A stretch of DNA of 26,293 nt from an uncultured Eubacteriales bacterium (GTDB lineage Bacteria; Bacillota; Clostridia; Monoglobales; Monoglobaceae): positions 1 to 26,293 of the forward strand of contig URAN01000039.1 of assembly GCA_900545865.1 (NCBI GenBank). The letters are read 5' to 3'. A model generated the notes under the pieces. That model had not been told where the DNA came from, searched no databases, and worked only from the letters and a program-made list of their open reading frames with translations. Below are positions 1 to 7,041 of this stretch, in pieces. Position numbers and translations under genes: made by a program. Within the stretch, counting starts at the first letter, position 1; every line of letters begins with the position of its first letter.

Positions 1-10
1 GAAGGGAGAA

Positions 11-49
11 ATAATAAAAATCAGCCCCTTTCTGACTGATTTTTATTAT
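11..49. terminator. AT-rich hairpin, possible bidirectional terminator
   Basis: A perfect 14-bp inverted repeat pairs 11-24 with 36-49 around an 11-base loop. The stem itself contributes A-rich left and T-rich right arms (TTTTTATTAT), as in bidirectional intrinsic terminators. It may end a transcript entering from outside the window as well as the minus-strand operon that stops at 384, though that stop is over 300 bases away. Confidence 0.5.
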
Positions 50-199
50 ACGTGACATAAATGAAAATTTCAACAGAGAAATTCCACGCCGAGCAGTATC
101 GGTTCGGGGTGCATCTATAACTTTGTACAGCACAGATATTTAAAAAGTACAGAGGTAATATTCAGATTTTATTTTAATAATGTGTCCCGAACGAAAGAA

Positions 200-230
200 G
201 TATGTGCAGCGCCAAAACCGCTGTACATAC
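200..230 (-). terminator. 12-bp hairpin downstream of minus-strand operon
   Basis: Positions 200-211 pair with 219-230 (12 bp, one G.U wobble) around a 7-base loop. On the minus strand the hairpin is followed by TTCTTTCGTT, a broken T-rich tail. It lies about 150 bases after the stop of the hydrolase gene, so it could end the minus-strand operon. It could also be a structured element of other function. Confidence 0.4.
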
Positions 231-383
231 GGGCATTTGCAGACAATAGAATACAAATATAAAACAGTGCTATAGAAAGTTAAATATATCCCAAACGGTA
301 TACATAACCGTACGGACCGGGGTTAGGTTCGTCAATCTTTCCATTCCGCTATGGAACATTGTTATTCTTCTGTAAGAGAAATT

Positions 384-1148
384 TTAATTTATAACGGCTT
401 CTATCGGGAAATGATCCGATAAGTATATTCCATTTGCGGAATCATCCCATATTTTTACGGAATCGATATGCTGTTTTATATCCTCCGAAACAAATATATA
501 ATCGATTTTATAGGTGTTGGTTTTGCCGAAATTGTGAAACGTACATTTTATTTCGGCTGTAATATCAAATAAGTTTATATAGGGATTGGAAGAACAATAT
601 TCGATTGTCGAACTGTTCTTGTCCGAATTAAAATCTCCGAGCAAAACAGTGCTCATCGGTTTTATCGATTCGTACTCTTGTATCTTTTTTAAGGCGCATT
701 TCAATCCTAAAATTTTTGCCTCGTCCGAAATATGGTCAAGGTGAATATTTACGATTCTGTATTGATTGTTGGAATGTAGTTCTCTTATTTCACATACAAC
801 GGCAACCCTTGGATATATACTCTGGCAATCAAATCTCGATGCCGGCACATACGGAGTATTGCTCAGCCAAAAAGTATCAAGGAAGATAAGGCCGAATTTG
901 TCTTTTCTGACAGCGATAAACAATCCTTCTTCGCAAAAATTTTCATCTCTGAACGTTCCGAAAAAATTGTATTCGGGACATATAGTTTTAAAGTATTGCA
1001 GAATTTCGGGAGTTACCTCTTGAAAAGCAATTATGTCGGGTTTTTCTTTTTTTATTTTTTCATAAATCATTGTACCTCTGTGAATGAATGAGTTTATTCC
1101 GTCATAATCATCCCATTCGCATCTTACATTAAATGTTACTGTTATCAT
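384..1148 (-). CDS. Endonuclease/exonuclease/phosphatase-family hydrolase
   Basis: The 254-aa protein has the full motif set of the metal-dependent endonuclease/exonuclease/phosphatase (EEP) fold. Visible are Asn7 in TFNVR, the metal-binding Glu44 in FQEV, His136/Asp138 in VNIHLDH, Asp172/Asn174 in GDFNS, Asp216 in KIDYIF and the terminal SDH at 244-246. Such enzymes cleave phosphodiester or phosphomonoester bonds in nucleic acids, lipids or sugar phosphates; the substrate cannot be read from sequence. There is no signal peptide, so it is cytoplasmic. It starts 34 bases after the sugar phosphate isomerase gene on the same strand, so the two are probably co-transcribed. That context suggests a small phosphorylated metabolite rather than DNA, but this is inference. 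The Shine-Dalgarno is weak (GAGGA about 10 bases upstream). Confidence 0.85.
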   Translation of the reverse strand: MITVTFNVRCEWDDYDGINSFIHRGTMIYEKIKKEKPDIIAFQEVTPEILQYFKTICPEYNFFGTFRDENFCEEGLFIAVRKDKFGLIFLDTFWLSNTPYVPASRFDCQSIYPRVAVVCEIRELHSNNQYRIVNIHLDHISDEAKILGLKCALKKIQEYESIKPMSTVLLGDFNSDKNSSTIEYCSSNPYINLFDITAEIKCTFHNFGKTNTYKIDYIFVSEDIKQHIDSVKIWDDSANGIYLSDHFPIEAVIN

Positions 1149-1182
1149 GTTAGTCCATCCTCTTTTGAATTATATATCAGAT

Positions 1183-2085
1183 TTATTTGTTTTGTGTTTC
1201 ATCTGAACGGTATATCATATTTACCAAATACTTTCCTGTTTCTGCGAGCAGCTTGATTGCGGTTGGGTATAAACAAAGCGGCAGAGGACTAAACAATCTC
1301 AAAACCTCTAATGTAAAATCACCGTTGTAATTTATATCTCTTAGTGCTCCGGTAATTTTATTCCAGTCCGCCATGCCGCCATGAAACGGCATCATATGGC
1401 AATCGTCCAGACCATCAACGTCGTGAACGTGCAGCGCAACAAGTCTGTTTCCCAATTTACGTATATAATCAGCAGGATCTTCATGGACTATTATTGAGTG
1501 TCCTATGTCAAGACAAGCCCCGAAGCAATTTGAATCAAGATTACTCAAATAACGCAAGTACTCATCGGGTTTTGAACAAACGGAACAAACAACTCTCCAG
1601 CCGGCTATCATTGAAAACCCCTGCCATAAGTTTTCCAGACATATGCGGACACCGTATTCTTCACAATAAGACTGCAAGCTTTTATAGAATTTCATGTTTT
1701 CTTCAAATAATTTTTCGGGATTTCCGGGTTCTTTATATATAAGATGGTGCTTGGGGTGTACAACAATGTTTTTTACACCCAAATATGATGCATTTCGCAT
1801 AGAACGGACAATAGAGCGAAACATATCGTCTGTTTCAAATTTATCATTTGTGCCGGACGGAAATGGAGCGTGTGCCTGGTTAAAATAAATGCCTTTGGAA
1901 TGAGCATAATCTTTTAAATACAGAAATCGTTCCTTCCACTTGATTCCGTCTGTATGTTCACCGTGATACTCTTCGAGTGAAAAATCAAAGTCAATTGCAT
2001 CGAATCCTCCGTTTGTCATCATATCAACGGTTTCTTCAGCTGAAAAGTTTTTAAGAAATATGCCGTTTGTTTGTGATACAGTCAT
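1183..2085 (-). CDS. Sugar phosphate isomerase/epimerase, xylose-isomerase-like TIM barrel
   Basis: The 300-aa protein belongs to the AP-endonuclease-2/xylose-isomerase-like TIM-barrel family (sugar phosphate isomerases/epimerases). Candidate metal and catalytic residues are in place: His72 (AHAP), His110 (VVHP), Glu151 (LENLWQ), Asp193/His196 (LDIGH), His219/His221 (LHVHD), His235 (PFHGG) and Glu260 (FTLEV). The longest frame begins at 2118, but nothing like a ribosome binding site precedes it. The ATG at 2085 has GAGGGGA about 8 bases upstream and is chosen. It probably interconverts keto/aldo sugars or their phosphates, or epimerises a ketose; the actual sugar is unknown. It is the first gene of a two-gene minus-strand operon with the EEP hydrolase and is divergent from the aldolase operon. 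Confidence 0.85.
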   Translation of the reverse strand: MTVSQTNGIFLKNFSAEETVDMMTNGGFDAIDFDFSLEEYHGEHTDGIKWKERFLYLKDYAHSKGIYFNQAHAPFPSGTNDKFETDDMFRSIVRSMRNASYLGVKNIVVHPKHHLIYKEPGNPEKLFEENMKFYKSLQSYCEEYGVRICLENLWQGFSMIAGWRVVCSVCSKPDEYLRYLSNLDSNCFGACLDIGHSIIVHEDPADYIRKLGNRLVALHVHDVDGLDDCHMMPFHGGMADWNKITGALRDINYNGDFTLEVLRLFSPLPLCLYPTAIKLLAETGKYLVNMIYRSDETQNK

Positions 2086-2137
2086 AAAAACATCCCCTCT
2101 GCCGTTATAAATCGGCATAATATAATAAATTTTTTTA

Positions 2138-2170
2138 ATTATATCATAAAAATGTTTTCGGGTATATCAA
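2138..2170 (-). promoter_or_regulatory. Candidate promoter of the isomerase-hydrolase operon
   Basis: Read on the minus strand, TTGATA (2165-2170) is followed after 16 bases by TATGAT (2143-2148). An overlapping TATAAT lies at 2138-2143. Either -10 would put the transcription start just inside or upstream of 2130, giving a leader with the Shine-Dalgarno before the ATG at 2085. Confidence 0.5.
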
Positions 2171-2202
2171 ATTTTTGTTTTTTAATATAGATTTTCACTG
2201 AA

Positions 2203-2229
2203 TTAACAAATGGTATTGACAAATGTTAA
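2203..2229. promoter_or_regulatory. Inverted repeat over aldolase promoter, candidate operator
   Basis: TTAACA at 2203-2208 and TGTTAA at 2224-2229 form an inverted repeat with a 15-base spacer. It covers the -35 box of the aldolase promoter. AACAAATG/GACAAATG also repeat directly inside it. The position suits repression by the SorC-family regulator encoded at 4479-5423, but no binding site is established. Confidence 0.35.
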
Positions 2230-2244
2230 AATGTGTGATATGAT
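2216..2244 (+). promoter_or_regulatory. Sigma-A promoter of the aldolase operon
   Basis: TTGACA (2216-2221), a 17-base spacer and TATGAT (2239-2244) form a near-perfect sigma-A promoter. It lies upstream of the aldolase ribosome binding site AAGGAGA (2261-2267). Confidence 0.8.
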
Positions 2245-2276
2245 TTGAGTAAAATAAATGAAGGAGAGATGAAATT

Positions 2277-3146
2277 ATGTTGGTTGCTATGAATGAAATG
2301 CTCGGTGACGCCAAAAAGAATAAGTATGCAATCCCTGCATTTGACGTAAGTAATTATGAAATGATGAATGCGGTTTTACAAGTATGTGAGGAGGAGAAAT
2401 CCCCTGCGCTGCTTATGGGATTAGGCGTTGACCTCGAAGGTCGAAATATGAGATTGATTGTTGAAATGGTAAAATCGGCATCCGAATTTTTTTCGATTCC
2501 CATATGCTTTCACTTGGATCACGCAACAAGCCTTGACATTATAAAAAGAAGTATAGACGCCGGGTTCAGTTCGGTTATGTATGACGGCTCGGTTTTGCCT
2601 TTTAAGGAAAATGCGGAAAACACATATGAGGTTGTTAAATACGCTCACTCAAAGGGGGTTACCGTTGAGGCAGAGCTTGGGCATGTCGGAAATGCGATGG
2701 TCGGAAACGAGAGGGATAAAGCATCGGATGACAATCCCGAAGATACTTTGACGCTTGCCGACGAAGCGGAAAAGTTTATTGATATAACAAAAGCAGATGC
2801 CCTTGCGGTGGCAATAGGTACTGCGCACGGGGTGTATAAAAAAACACCGGTTTTGCATATAAAGCGGTTAGATGAAATCAGGCAGGCATGCAATGTACCA
2901 TTGGTTTTGCACGGCGGCAGCGGTACACCCGATGACCAAATTAAGGAAGCAATTGAGCATGGCATTACGAAAATTAACATATATTCGGATGTGGTGGGTG
3001 CGATGAATTTGGGGCTTAAAAATAAGCTGAACAGTATGGAAAACCCGTCAACCTGGCCTGTGTATGTATTTGAAGAAGCGCGGGAAAATATGAGAGAAGT
3101 TGTAAGAAATAAGATTTATATTTTCGGAAGCAATAATAGAATTTGA
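2277..3146 (+). CDS. Class II fructose/tagatose-bisphosphate aldolase
   Basis: A complete 289-aa zinc-dependent class II aldolase of the FbaA/GatY/KbaY family. Diagnostic residues are present: catalytic Asp81 and Zn ligand His82 in CFHLDHATS, Glu133 in EAELGHVG, Zn ligands His184 (GTAHG) and His212 (LHGGSG), and the phosphate-site residues around KINIYSD (232-238). It cleaves a ketose 1,6-bisphosphate to dihydroxyacetone phosphate plus an aldehyde phosphate in the cytoplasm. Sequence alone does not decide between fructose, tagatose or another ketose. AAGGAGA lies 9 bases before the ATG. Its stop is followed within 10 bases by the next start, so it is translationally coupled to the dehydrogenase. 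The neighbouring isomerase and sugar regulator suggest a peripheral catabolic aldolase rather than the housekeeping glycolytic one. Confidence 0.92.
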   Translation: MLVAMNEMLGDAKKNKYAIPAFDVSNYEMMNAVLQVCEEEKSPALLMGLGVDLEGRNMRLIVEMVKSASEFFSIPICFHLDHATSLDIIKRSIDAGFSSVMYDGSVLPFKENAENTYEVVKYAHSKGVTVEAELGHVGNAMVGNERDKASDDNPEDTLTLADEAEKFIDITKADALAVAIGTAHGVYKKTPVLHIKRLDEIRQACNVPLVLHGGSGTPDDQIKEAIEHGITKINIYSDVVGAMNLGLKNKLNSMENPSTWPVYVFEEARENMREVVRNKIYIFGSNNRI

Positions 3147-3156
3147 GGTGAGAATG

Positions 3157-4392
3157 ATGTTAAATAAAGCGGTACGGTTATACGGAAAAAATGATTTGCG
3201 GCTTGAAGAATTTGAATTGAGAGAAATTAATGACAGAGAAATATTGATAAAAATTATATCGGACAGCGTATGTATGTCTACGTACAAAACAACACTTCAA
3301 GGCTCTGAGCATATTAGAGTGCCGGATGACATATCGGAAAATCCGGTTATTATCGGACACGAGTTTTGTGCAGAGATAGTAGAGGTGGGCGAGAGGTGGA
3401 AAAGTGACTATAAGGTCGGAGATAAGGTTGTTATGCCGCCGGTTTTATCATATCGGGGAGGCAATGAAACGGTTGGGTATTCGTTCGAGGAAATAGGCGG
3501 CGATTCGGAATATTCGATAGTATATGAGGATATTATCGAAAACGGCTTTTTATTAAAGCTGAACAGCGATTCTTTTTTTAACGGTTCGCTTATCGAACCG
3601 GCGTCATGCGTGTTGAGGGGATACAAATCAACATTTCACATACATAATGATAATTATATGCCCGGTTTAAAAAAGAACGGAAGGACAGCAATTCTTGCAG
3701 GCTGCGGACCTATGGGGCTTGAGGCAATCGATATTGCGCTTCACACAGACGTTAAACCGTCATTACTTGTTGTAACGGATATTAATAAAGAGCGTATAGA
3801 ATATGCAAAAAGTGTATTTTCGGCAGAAGCCGCTGCAAAAGACGGAATAGAGCTTGTGTTTTTAAATACATCTGATAAAAGTGAGTTATTGAAGCTGACA
3901 AATAATGAGGGGTACGATGATGTCTTTGTTTATGCGCCTGTTCCGCAGGTTGTCGAGCTTGGAGATAAAATTCTCGGCTTTGACGGATGTCTGAATTTTT
4001 TTGCGGGACCGCTTGACAAGAAATTCAGTGCGCCGCTTAATTTCTATAATGTTCACTATGCACAGCATCATGTTGCAGGAACCAGCGGCAGTACTGCGGA
4101 GAATATGCGCGATATAGTTGCATTAATCGGGCAGAGGCGAATTAACCCTGCTGTTATGATTACGCATATAGGAGGAATGAATGCTGTTATTGACACAACA
4201 CTGAACCTTCCTAAGATTCCGGGCGGAAAAAAACTGATATATACGCACATTGATATGCCGCTGACGGCAATAACCGATTTTAAAGAAATGGGCAAAAAGG
4301 ATAAAAGATTCGGCGAACTGTATGAGATTATAAAAGATAACAACGGATTGTGGTGTGCAAGGGCAGAGGAATACCTGTTAAATAATTTTTAG
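3157..4392 (+). CDS. Zn-dependent dehydrogenase, L-sorbose-1-phosphate-reductase-like
   Basis: A 411-aa medium-chain zinc alcohol dehydrogenase. Catalytic zinc ligands are probably Cys39 (SVCMSTYK) and His68/Glu69 (IIGHEF). A Rossmann nucleotide site follows at ILAGCGPMG. The four-cysteine structural-zinc lobe of classical enzymes is absent. The long insert after VVMPPVLSYRGG, the HVAGTSGSTAENMRD segment and the PGGKKLIYTHIDMP ending resemble the sorbose-phosphate-reductase (SorE) branch, which reduces L-sorbose 1-phosphate to D-glucitol 6-phosphate. The precise substrate is inferred. A GTG at 3148 would give three more residues, but GAGGTGA (3145-3151) is the Shine-Dalgarno for ATG 3157. It is coupled to the aldolase, whose stop is at 3146, and ends before a strong convergent terminator. 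Confidence 0.85.
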   Translation: MLNKAVRLYGKNDLRLEEFELREINDREILIKIISDSVCMSTYKTTLQGSEHIRVPDDISENPVIIGHEFCAEIVEVGERWKSDYKVGDKVVMPPVLSYRGGNETVGYSFEEIGGDSEYSIVYEDIIENGFLLKLNSDSFFNGSLIEPASCVLRGYKSTFHIHNDNYMPGLKKNGRTAILAGCGPMGLEAIDIALHTDVKPSLLVVTDINKERIEYAKSVFSAEAAAKDGIELVFLNTSDKSELLKLTNNEGYDDVFVYAPVPQVVELGDKILGFDGCLNFFAGPLDKKFSAPLNFYNVHYAQHHVAGTSGSTAENMRDIVALIGQRRINPAVMITHIGGMNAVIDTTLNLPKIPGGKKLIYTHIDMPLTAITDFKEMGKKDKRFGELYEIIKDNNGLWCARAEEYLLNNF

Positions 4393-4414
4393 GAGCAATA
4401 CGGGTATATAAAAT

Positions 4415-4463
4415 TACACAAGACTGCGGCGGTTAAATAAGACCTGCGCCGCAGTCTTGTGTA
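4415..4463. terminator. Bidirectional 17-bp hairpin terminator
   Basis: A perfect 17-bp stem pairs 4415-4431 with 4447-4463 around a 15-base loop; the core GACTGCGGCG is GC-rich. It lies between the convergent dehydrogenase and SorC-regulator genes. On the minus strand it is followed by ATTTTATATA, a fair T tract. On the plus strand the tail is not T-rich, so termination there may be weaker. Confidence 0.75.
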
Positions 4464-4478
4464 TATGCCGATGACCAA

Positions 4479-5423
4479 CTATGATAAGGCGGCATCCTCT
4501 TTGCTTATGGCAGATAAGATGCTTGACGCAGTATATTCGTCGGTTATAAATGTATCTATTGTTTTTGTTCTCAAGGCTCCGATTATAGCTTCCGTTTTAT
4601 CGGCACCACAGGCGATGGCTATGGTGTTCTTGGCGTTTAACAGATTTTCCCTTGATGCGCACAGGGTGTTTTCATACAAGTCCGTAAATTCGCCGCTGTA
4701 ATTGAAAAAGTGTGTCGAAATATCACCTGTAACAGCGGAAAACTTTTGATTATATCCAAAGATTTCCCCAAAAGTTTGAATGATAGAGTAATTACCTATG
4801 CCGACAACAGCAAGGTCAATGTTATTCCAAAGCTCTGCAAGCTCTTTGTAATACGAGGTTTTTTTAAAGAGGCGACAATCATCGACACAGTCGGGACGAT
4901 AGGGAAACCATGCGTATTTGACTTTTGAACCGGTTTTGTCGGCAAAGCTTCTTGCCAGTTCGTTGGACGAGAAACAGCTTTGCTCCTGATTTGTTGCGCC
5001 GAACAATGGAAAGATCACATTGTTTTTTGAGGTAACGTGCGGAAATTCATCGATAAGCATCTGAATTGTACGCCCCCATGAAATTCCTATTTTCAGACCT
5101 CCCGTCTCTGCCCGGGAAAGGATATATGCTGCCGCTTTTTTTACCGTCATTAAGGTGCAAAGATTTTGATTATCGGCGCTTACGCCGCAAACGATTGCAG
5201 TTTTGATTTTAAATTTGTCACAGATTGCTTTTTCGAGTTCGGCACAAACGATTTCGGGGTTGTTAATTTTAATTTCAACAATTTTTTCATTGACAGCCTC
5301 GGCTAAAAGCTTGGAAACCGTTTGTCGTGACAAATTCATAATTTCCGCAACTTTGGTCTGGGTATATTTTTTTTCGTAATATAATAATGCTGCCTCTGCC
5401 ATTTGTTTTTTTTGAAGTTCCAT
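4479..5423 (-). CDS. SorC-family sugar-responsive transcriptional regulator
   Basis: A 314-aa SorC/DeoR-type regulator. An N-terminal helix-turn-helix (about residues 20-42, with TQTKVAEIMNLSRQTVSKLL) is followed by the SorC sugar-phosphate-binding domain, with GISWGRTIQ and AVVGIGNYS as recognisable parts. Family members bind phosphorylated sugars and repress or activate sugar operons. The long reading frame opens at 5453, but the TATAAT box at 5454-5459 abuts that ATG, so transcription must begin inside it. The ATG at 5423 has AAGGTGA about 7 bases upstream and is the supported start. The gene is convergent with the dehydrogenase and is the probable regulator of the aldolase-dehydrogenase operon, perhaps also of the divergent isomerase operon. 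Confidence 0.87.
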   Translation of the reverse strand: MELQKKQMAEAALLYYEKKYTQTKVAEIMNLSRQTVSKLLAEAVNEKIVEIKINNPEIVCAELEKAICDKFKIKTAIVCGVSADNQNLCTLMTVKKAAAYILSRAETGGLKIGISWGRTIQMLIDEFPHVTSKNNVIFPLFGATNQEQSCFSSNELARSFADKTGSKVKYAWFPYRPDCVDDCRLFKKTSYYKELAELWNNIDLAVVGIGNYSIIQTFGEIFGYNQKFSAVTGDISTHFFNYSGEFTDLYENTLCASRENLLNAKNTIAIACGADKTEAIIGALRTKTIDTFITDEYTASSILSAISKEDAALS

Positions 5424-5453
5424 ATAAATCACCTTTGCCGTTTCTGATGACAT

Positions 5454-5482
5454 ATTATACCATTAAATAATTCTTTAGTCAA
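5454..5482 (-). promoter_or_regulatory. Sigma-A promoter of the SorC regulator
   Basis: On the minus strand TTGACT (5477-5482), 17 bases and TATAAT (5454-5459) match the sigma-A consensus closely. The predicted start of transcription, near 5446, gives a leader of only about 23 bases. This fixes the start codon at 5423. The promoter lies between the two regulator genes, so the SorC gene can be expressed independently of the AraC gene upstream. Confidence 0.8.
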
Positions 5483-5509
5483 TGCTTTTATTCAAAAACC
5501 GACCGTGAC

Positions 5510-6412
5510 TTATGAATTATCCTGTGCTGAAAACATTGTTCGGTTAAAGCGGTCTTTATATTCGGACGGGGTAACCCCGGTCTTTTTTCTGAAATTATAT
5601 ATAAAATAGCTTGTGGACGAAAAGCCCGTTTCGTATGCAATCTGTGTGCTGTTCAGATTGGTTGTCAAAAGCAGATGAATTGCGGCAGAAAGCTTTAATT
5701 CGTTGATATAGCTTGAAAAGCTTATGTTCATCACCTTTTTGAATGTTCTCGAAAAGTAATTATAGCTCAATCCGTATTTTTTGGAAAGCTGTTCTATTGT
5801 CACATCGGTATAATGCTGTTTGCAATAATCCGCAGCAGACATTATAAGGTTGATTGTTTCATCCTGATATGATGATAAAAAGTCAAAACCGTCCATATCG
5901 TGCCATTGTCGTATTATTTCGGCAAACAGCTGAAGGATACAGCCTCTTATCGCAATTTCATAACCGTATTTTTCGCTGTCCCACTCATCATAAATCCTGT
6001 GCACAATGTTTTTTATATGACGATTTGTTATATTGTCTTTTTTAAGCAGATGCTTGCTTTGAAAGTCCTTTCTATACAGCGGTATTAAATATTTTGTATC
6101 ATTTAGGGTATATGCGTCACAATTGAGCAACTCAATATAGAATTTTATAACAGTATATGAATACTTTGTCTGTGAAAACATGGCGTGGTCAACATTTGAA
6201 TTGATAATCAGCATATCTCCGGGGACAAGTATGACGATTTTTCCGTTTATCCAAACCTCTATTTTGCCTTCATTTATATATAAAATTTCTATATATCTGT
6301 GATAGTGAGGAATACAGAGATTACATGGATATTCCCCTTGGGATAAATAACAGTGCACAAGACATTCCTTTCCGTTTCTAAGAAAGATTCCTTCATCAAC
6401 ATAGTTAAACAT
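5510..6412 (-). CDS. AraC-family transcriptional regulator
   Basis: A 300-aa AraC/XylS-type regulator. The N-terminal part (about residues 1-140) is a cupin-like sensor with HYHRYIEILYINEG and LVPGDMLIINSNVDH, the usual ligand-binding barrel. The C-terminal ~100 residues carry two helix-turn-helix motifs, including TIEQLSKKYGLSYNYFSRTF and STQIAYETGFSSTSYFIYNF, then the GVTPSEYKDRF signature. A GTG at 6421 is open, but it lies within GAGGTG, which is the Shine-Dalgarno for the ATG at 6412. It is divergent from the secreted-protein cluster starting at 6639, so it is the likely regulator, probably an activator, of those genes. The inducer is unknown but is presumably a sugar released from the glycan target. 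Confidence 0.88.
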   Translation of the reverse strand: MFNYVDEGIFLRNGKECLVHCYLSQGEYPCNLCIPHYHRYIEILYINEGKIEVWINGKIVILVPGDMLIINSNVDHAMFSQTKYSYTVIKFYIELLNCDAYTLNDTKYLIPLYRKDFQSKHLLKKDNITNRHIKNIVHRIYDEWDSEKYGYEIAIRGCILQLFAEIIRQWHDMDGFDFLSSYQDETINLIMSAADYCKQHYTDVTIEQLSKKYGLSYNYFSRTFKKVMNISFSSYINELKLSAAIHLLLTTNLNSTQIAYETGFSSTSYFIYNFRKKTGVTPSEYKDRFNRTMFSAQDNS

Positions 6413-6454
6413 ATCAGACACCTCAGAACAAAAAAATTACATCTTTTTAAAATA

Positions 6455-6483
6455 ATTATAGCACTTATTTTGAAAAAAGTCTA
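6455..6483 (-). promoter_or_regulatory. Promoter of the AraC regulator
   Basis: On the minus strand TAGACT (6478-6483) stands 17 bases before a perfect TATAAT (6455-6460). The -35 matches four of six consensus bases. The transcript would carry GAGGTG just before the ATG at 6412. Confidence 0.6.
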
Positions 6484-6513
6484 TACCTATGAAAAAACGA
6501 AATGTAAAAAAAG

Positions 6514-6562
6514 TTGCAAAATATTTGGCAAATAGCAACAAAAGATGCGTGCAAAGGGCAAA
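6514..6562. promoter_or_regulatory. Candidate regulator-binding region
   Basis: An 18-bp near-palindrome (6514-6531, TTGC...GCAA, with one mismatched pair) lies between the divergent AraC promoter and the secreted cluster. Within and beyond it (T/G)GCAAA recurs at 6515, 6527, 6550 and 6557. AraC-family proteins often bind such half-sites upstream of a weak promoter. Binding is inferred, not shown. Confidence 0.35.
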
Positions 6563-6613
6563 AAAATTATACCTTGAAGCGAATATTTTATATCTTAACT
6601 CAAATGAAAATGA

Positions 6614-6619
6614 TATAAT
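6614..6619 (+). promoter_or_regulatory. -10 box of the secreted-protein cluster
   Basis: A perfect TATAAT lies 20 bases before the first start codon of the cluster, just before AAAGGAGG (6625-6632). No recognisable -35 box lies 16-18 bases upstream. This is the pattern expected of an activator-dependent promoter and fits control by the divergent AraC protein. Confidence 0.4.
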
Positions 6620-6638
6620 AAAGTAAAGGAGGGTGTAG

Positions 6639-6866
6639 ATGTTGAGTGAAAAAAATTCTCATGAAGGACCTATATCGCCGATTGTCAATCCGAGTGCGGT
6701 TATACGAGGAGATATATACGGATTTTCGGTTTTGACTTCGGACCTGATAATAATGGAATACAGCAAAATGGGGGTATCCGAGGACAAAGCCACCCAAACG
6801 GTGGTCAACCGAAAATTCGATGTCCCCGAATATACTGTGTTTGAAAAGGGCGAAGACGTCTGTTGA
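6639..6866 (+). CDS. Small leader ORF, possibly the 5' part of a frameshifted gene
   Basis: This 75-aa frame has an ideal ribosome binding site (AAAGGAGG, about 6 bases before ATG) and is the first gene of the secreted cluster. It has no signal peptide. I do not recognise a definite family. The segment RGDIYGFSVLTSDLIIMEYS has the feel of a degenerate dockerin-type calcium-loop repeat (a GD start, then a TSD before a helix), but key acidic positions are missing. The frame ends at TGA 6864-6866, and protein-like sequence continues in the +1 frame, so the original gene was probably about 120 codons and now carries a one-base insertion or two-base deletion. It could also be a genuine short peptide. 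Confidence 0.45.
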   Translation: MLSEKNSHEGPISPIVNPSAVIRGDIYGFSVLTSDLIIMEYSKMGVSEDKATQTVVNRKFDVPEYTVFEKGEDVC

Positions 6867-7008
6867 AACTAAGGACAGTATCTATAAAATGCTTTTGAAG
6901 GTAAAGGATGTTTCCAAAATTCTTGCGGACATAAATTGTTTGGATAAAAGCTGCGACATAAGGCTTGCCGTATCAGATGCTGTAGCTGCTGACAATTATA
7001 AAAATTAA
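6820..7008 (+). pseudogene. Out-of-frame 3' continuation of the leader ORF
   Basis: This frame is +1 relative to the preceding ORF and overlaps its last 47 bases. Its ATG at 6820 has no ribosome binding site, so it is unlikely to be translated alone. The portion from about 6858 reads naturally as a continuation: a lysine-rich helix, then LADINCLDKSCDIRLAVSDA. That segment resembles half of a dockerin-like calcium loop (D-x-N ... I ... SDA). It ends 33 bases before the next gene. A sequencing error at about 6840-6866 would also explain the split. Confidence 0.4.
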
Positions 7009-7041
7009 ATATAAACTATTTTAAAAGTGAGGTAAAAAATT

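Larger units (their letters stand above)
1..383. other. Gene-free left flank with two hairpins
   Basis: No convincing coding region is visible in this AT-rich stretch downstream of the minus-strand hydrolase gene. It holds two clear inverted repeats, listed separately, and a weak 6-bp one at 339-344/351-356. Part of an upstream gene or a small RNA cannot be excluded because the window starts here. Confidence 0.5.

Noticed and set aside
339..356. Terminator right after the EEP hydrolase gene
   Set aside because: Only a 6-bp stem with no T tract on the minus strand; the hairpin at 200-230 is the better candidate.
4459..4928. Plus-strand open frames opposite the SorC regulator
   Set aside because: They are antisense to a clear family member, lack ribosome binding sites and show no family resemblance.
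6850..6870. Programmed +1 frameshift as in release factor 2
   Set aside because: The codon before TGA is TGT, so the tRNA could not re-pair in the +1 frame, and no stimulatory Shine-Dalgarno-like spacing is present. Plain frame disruption is simpler.
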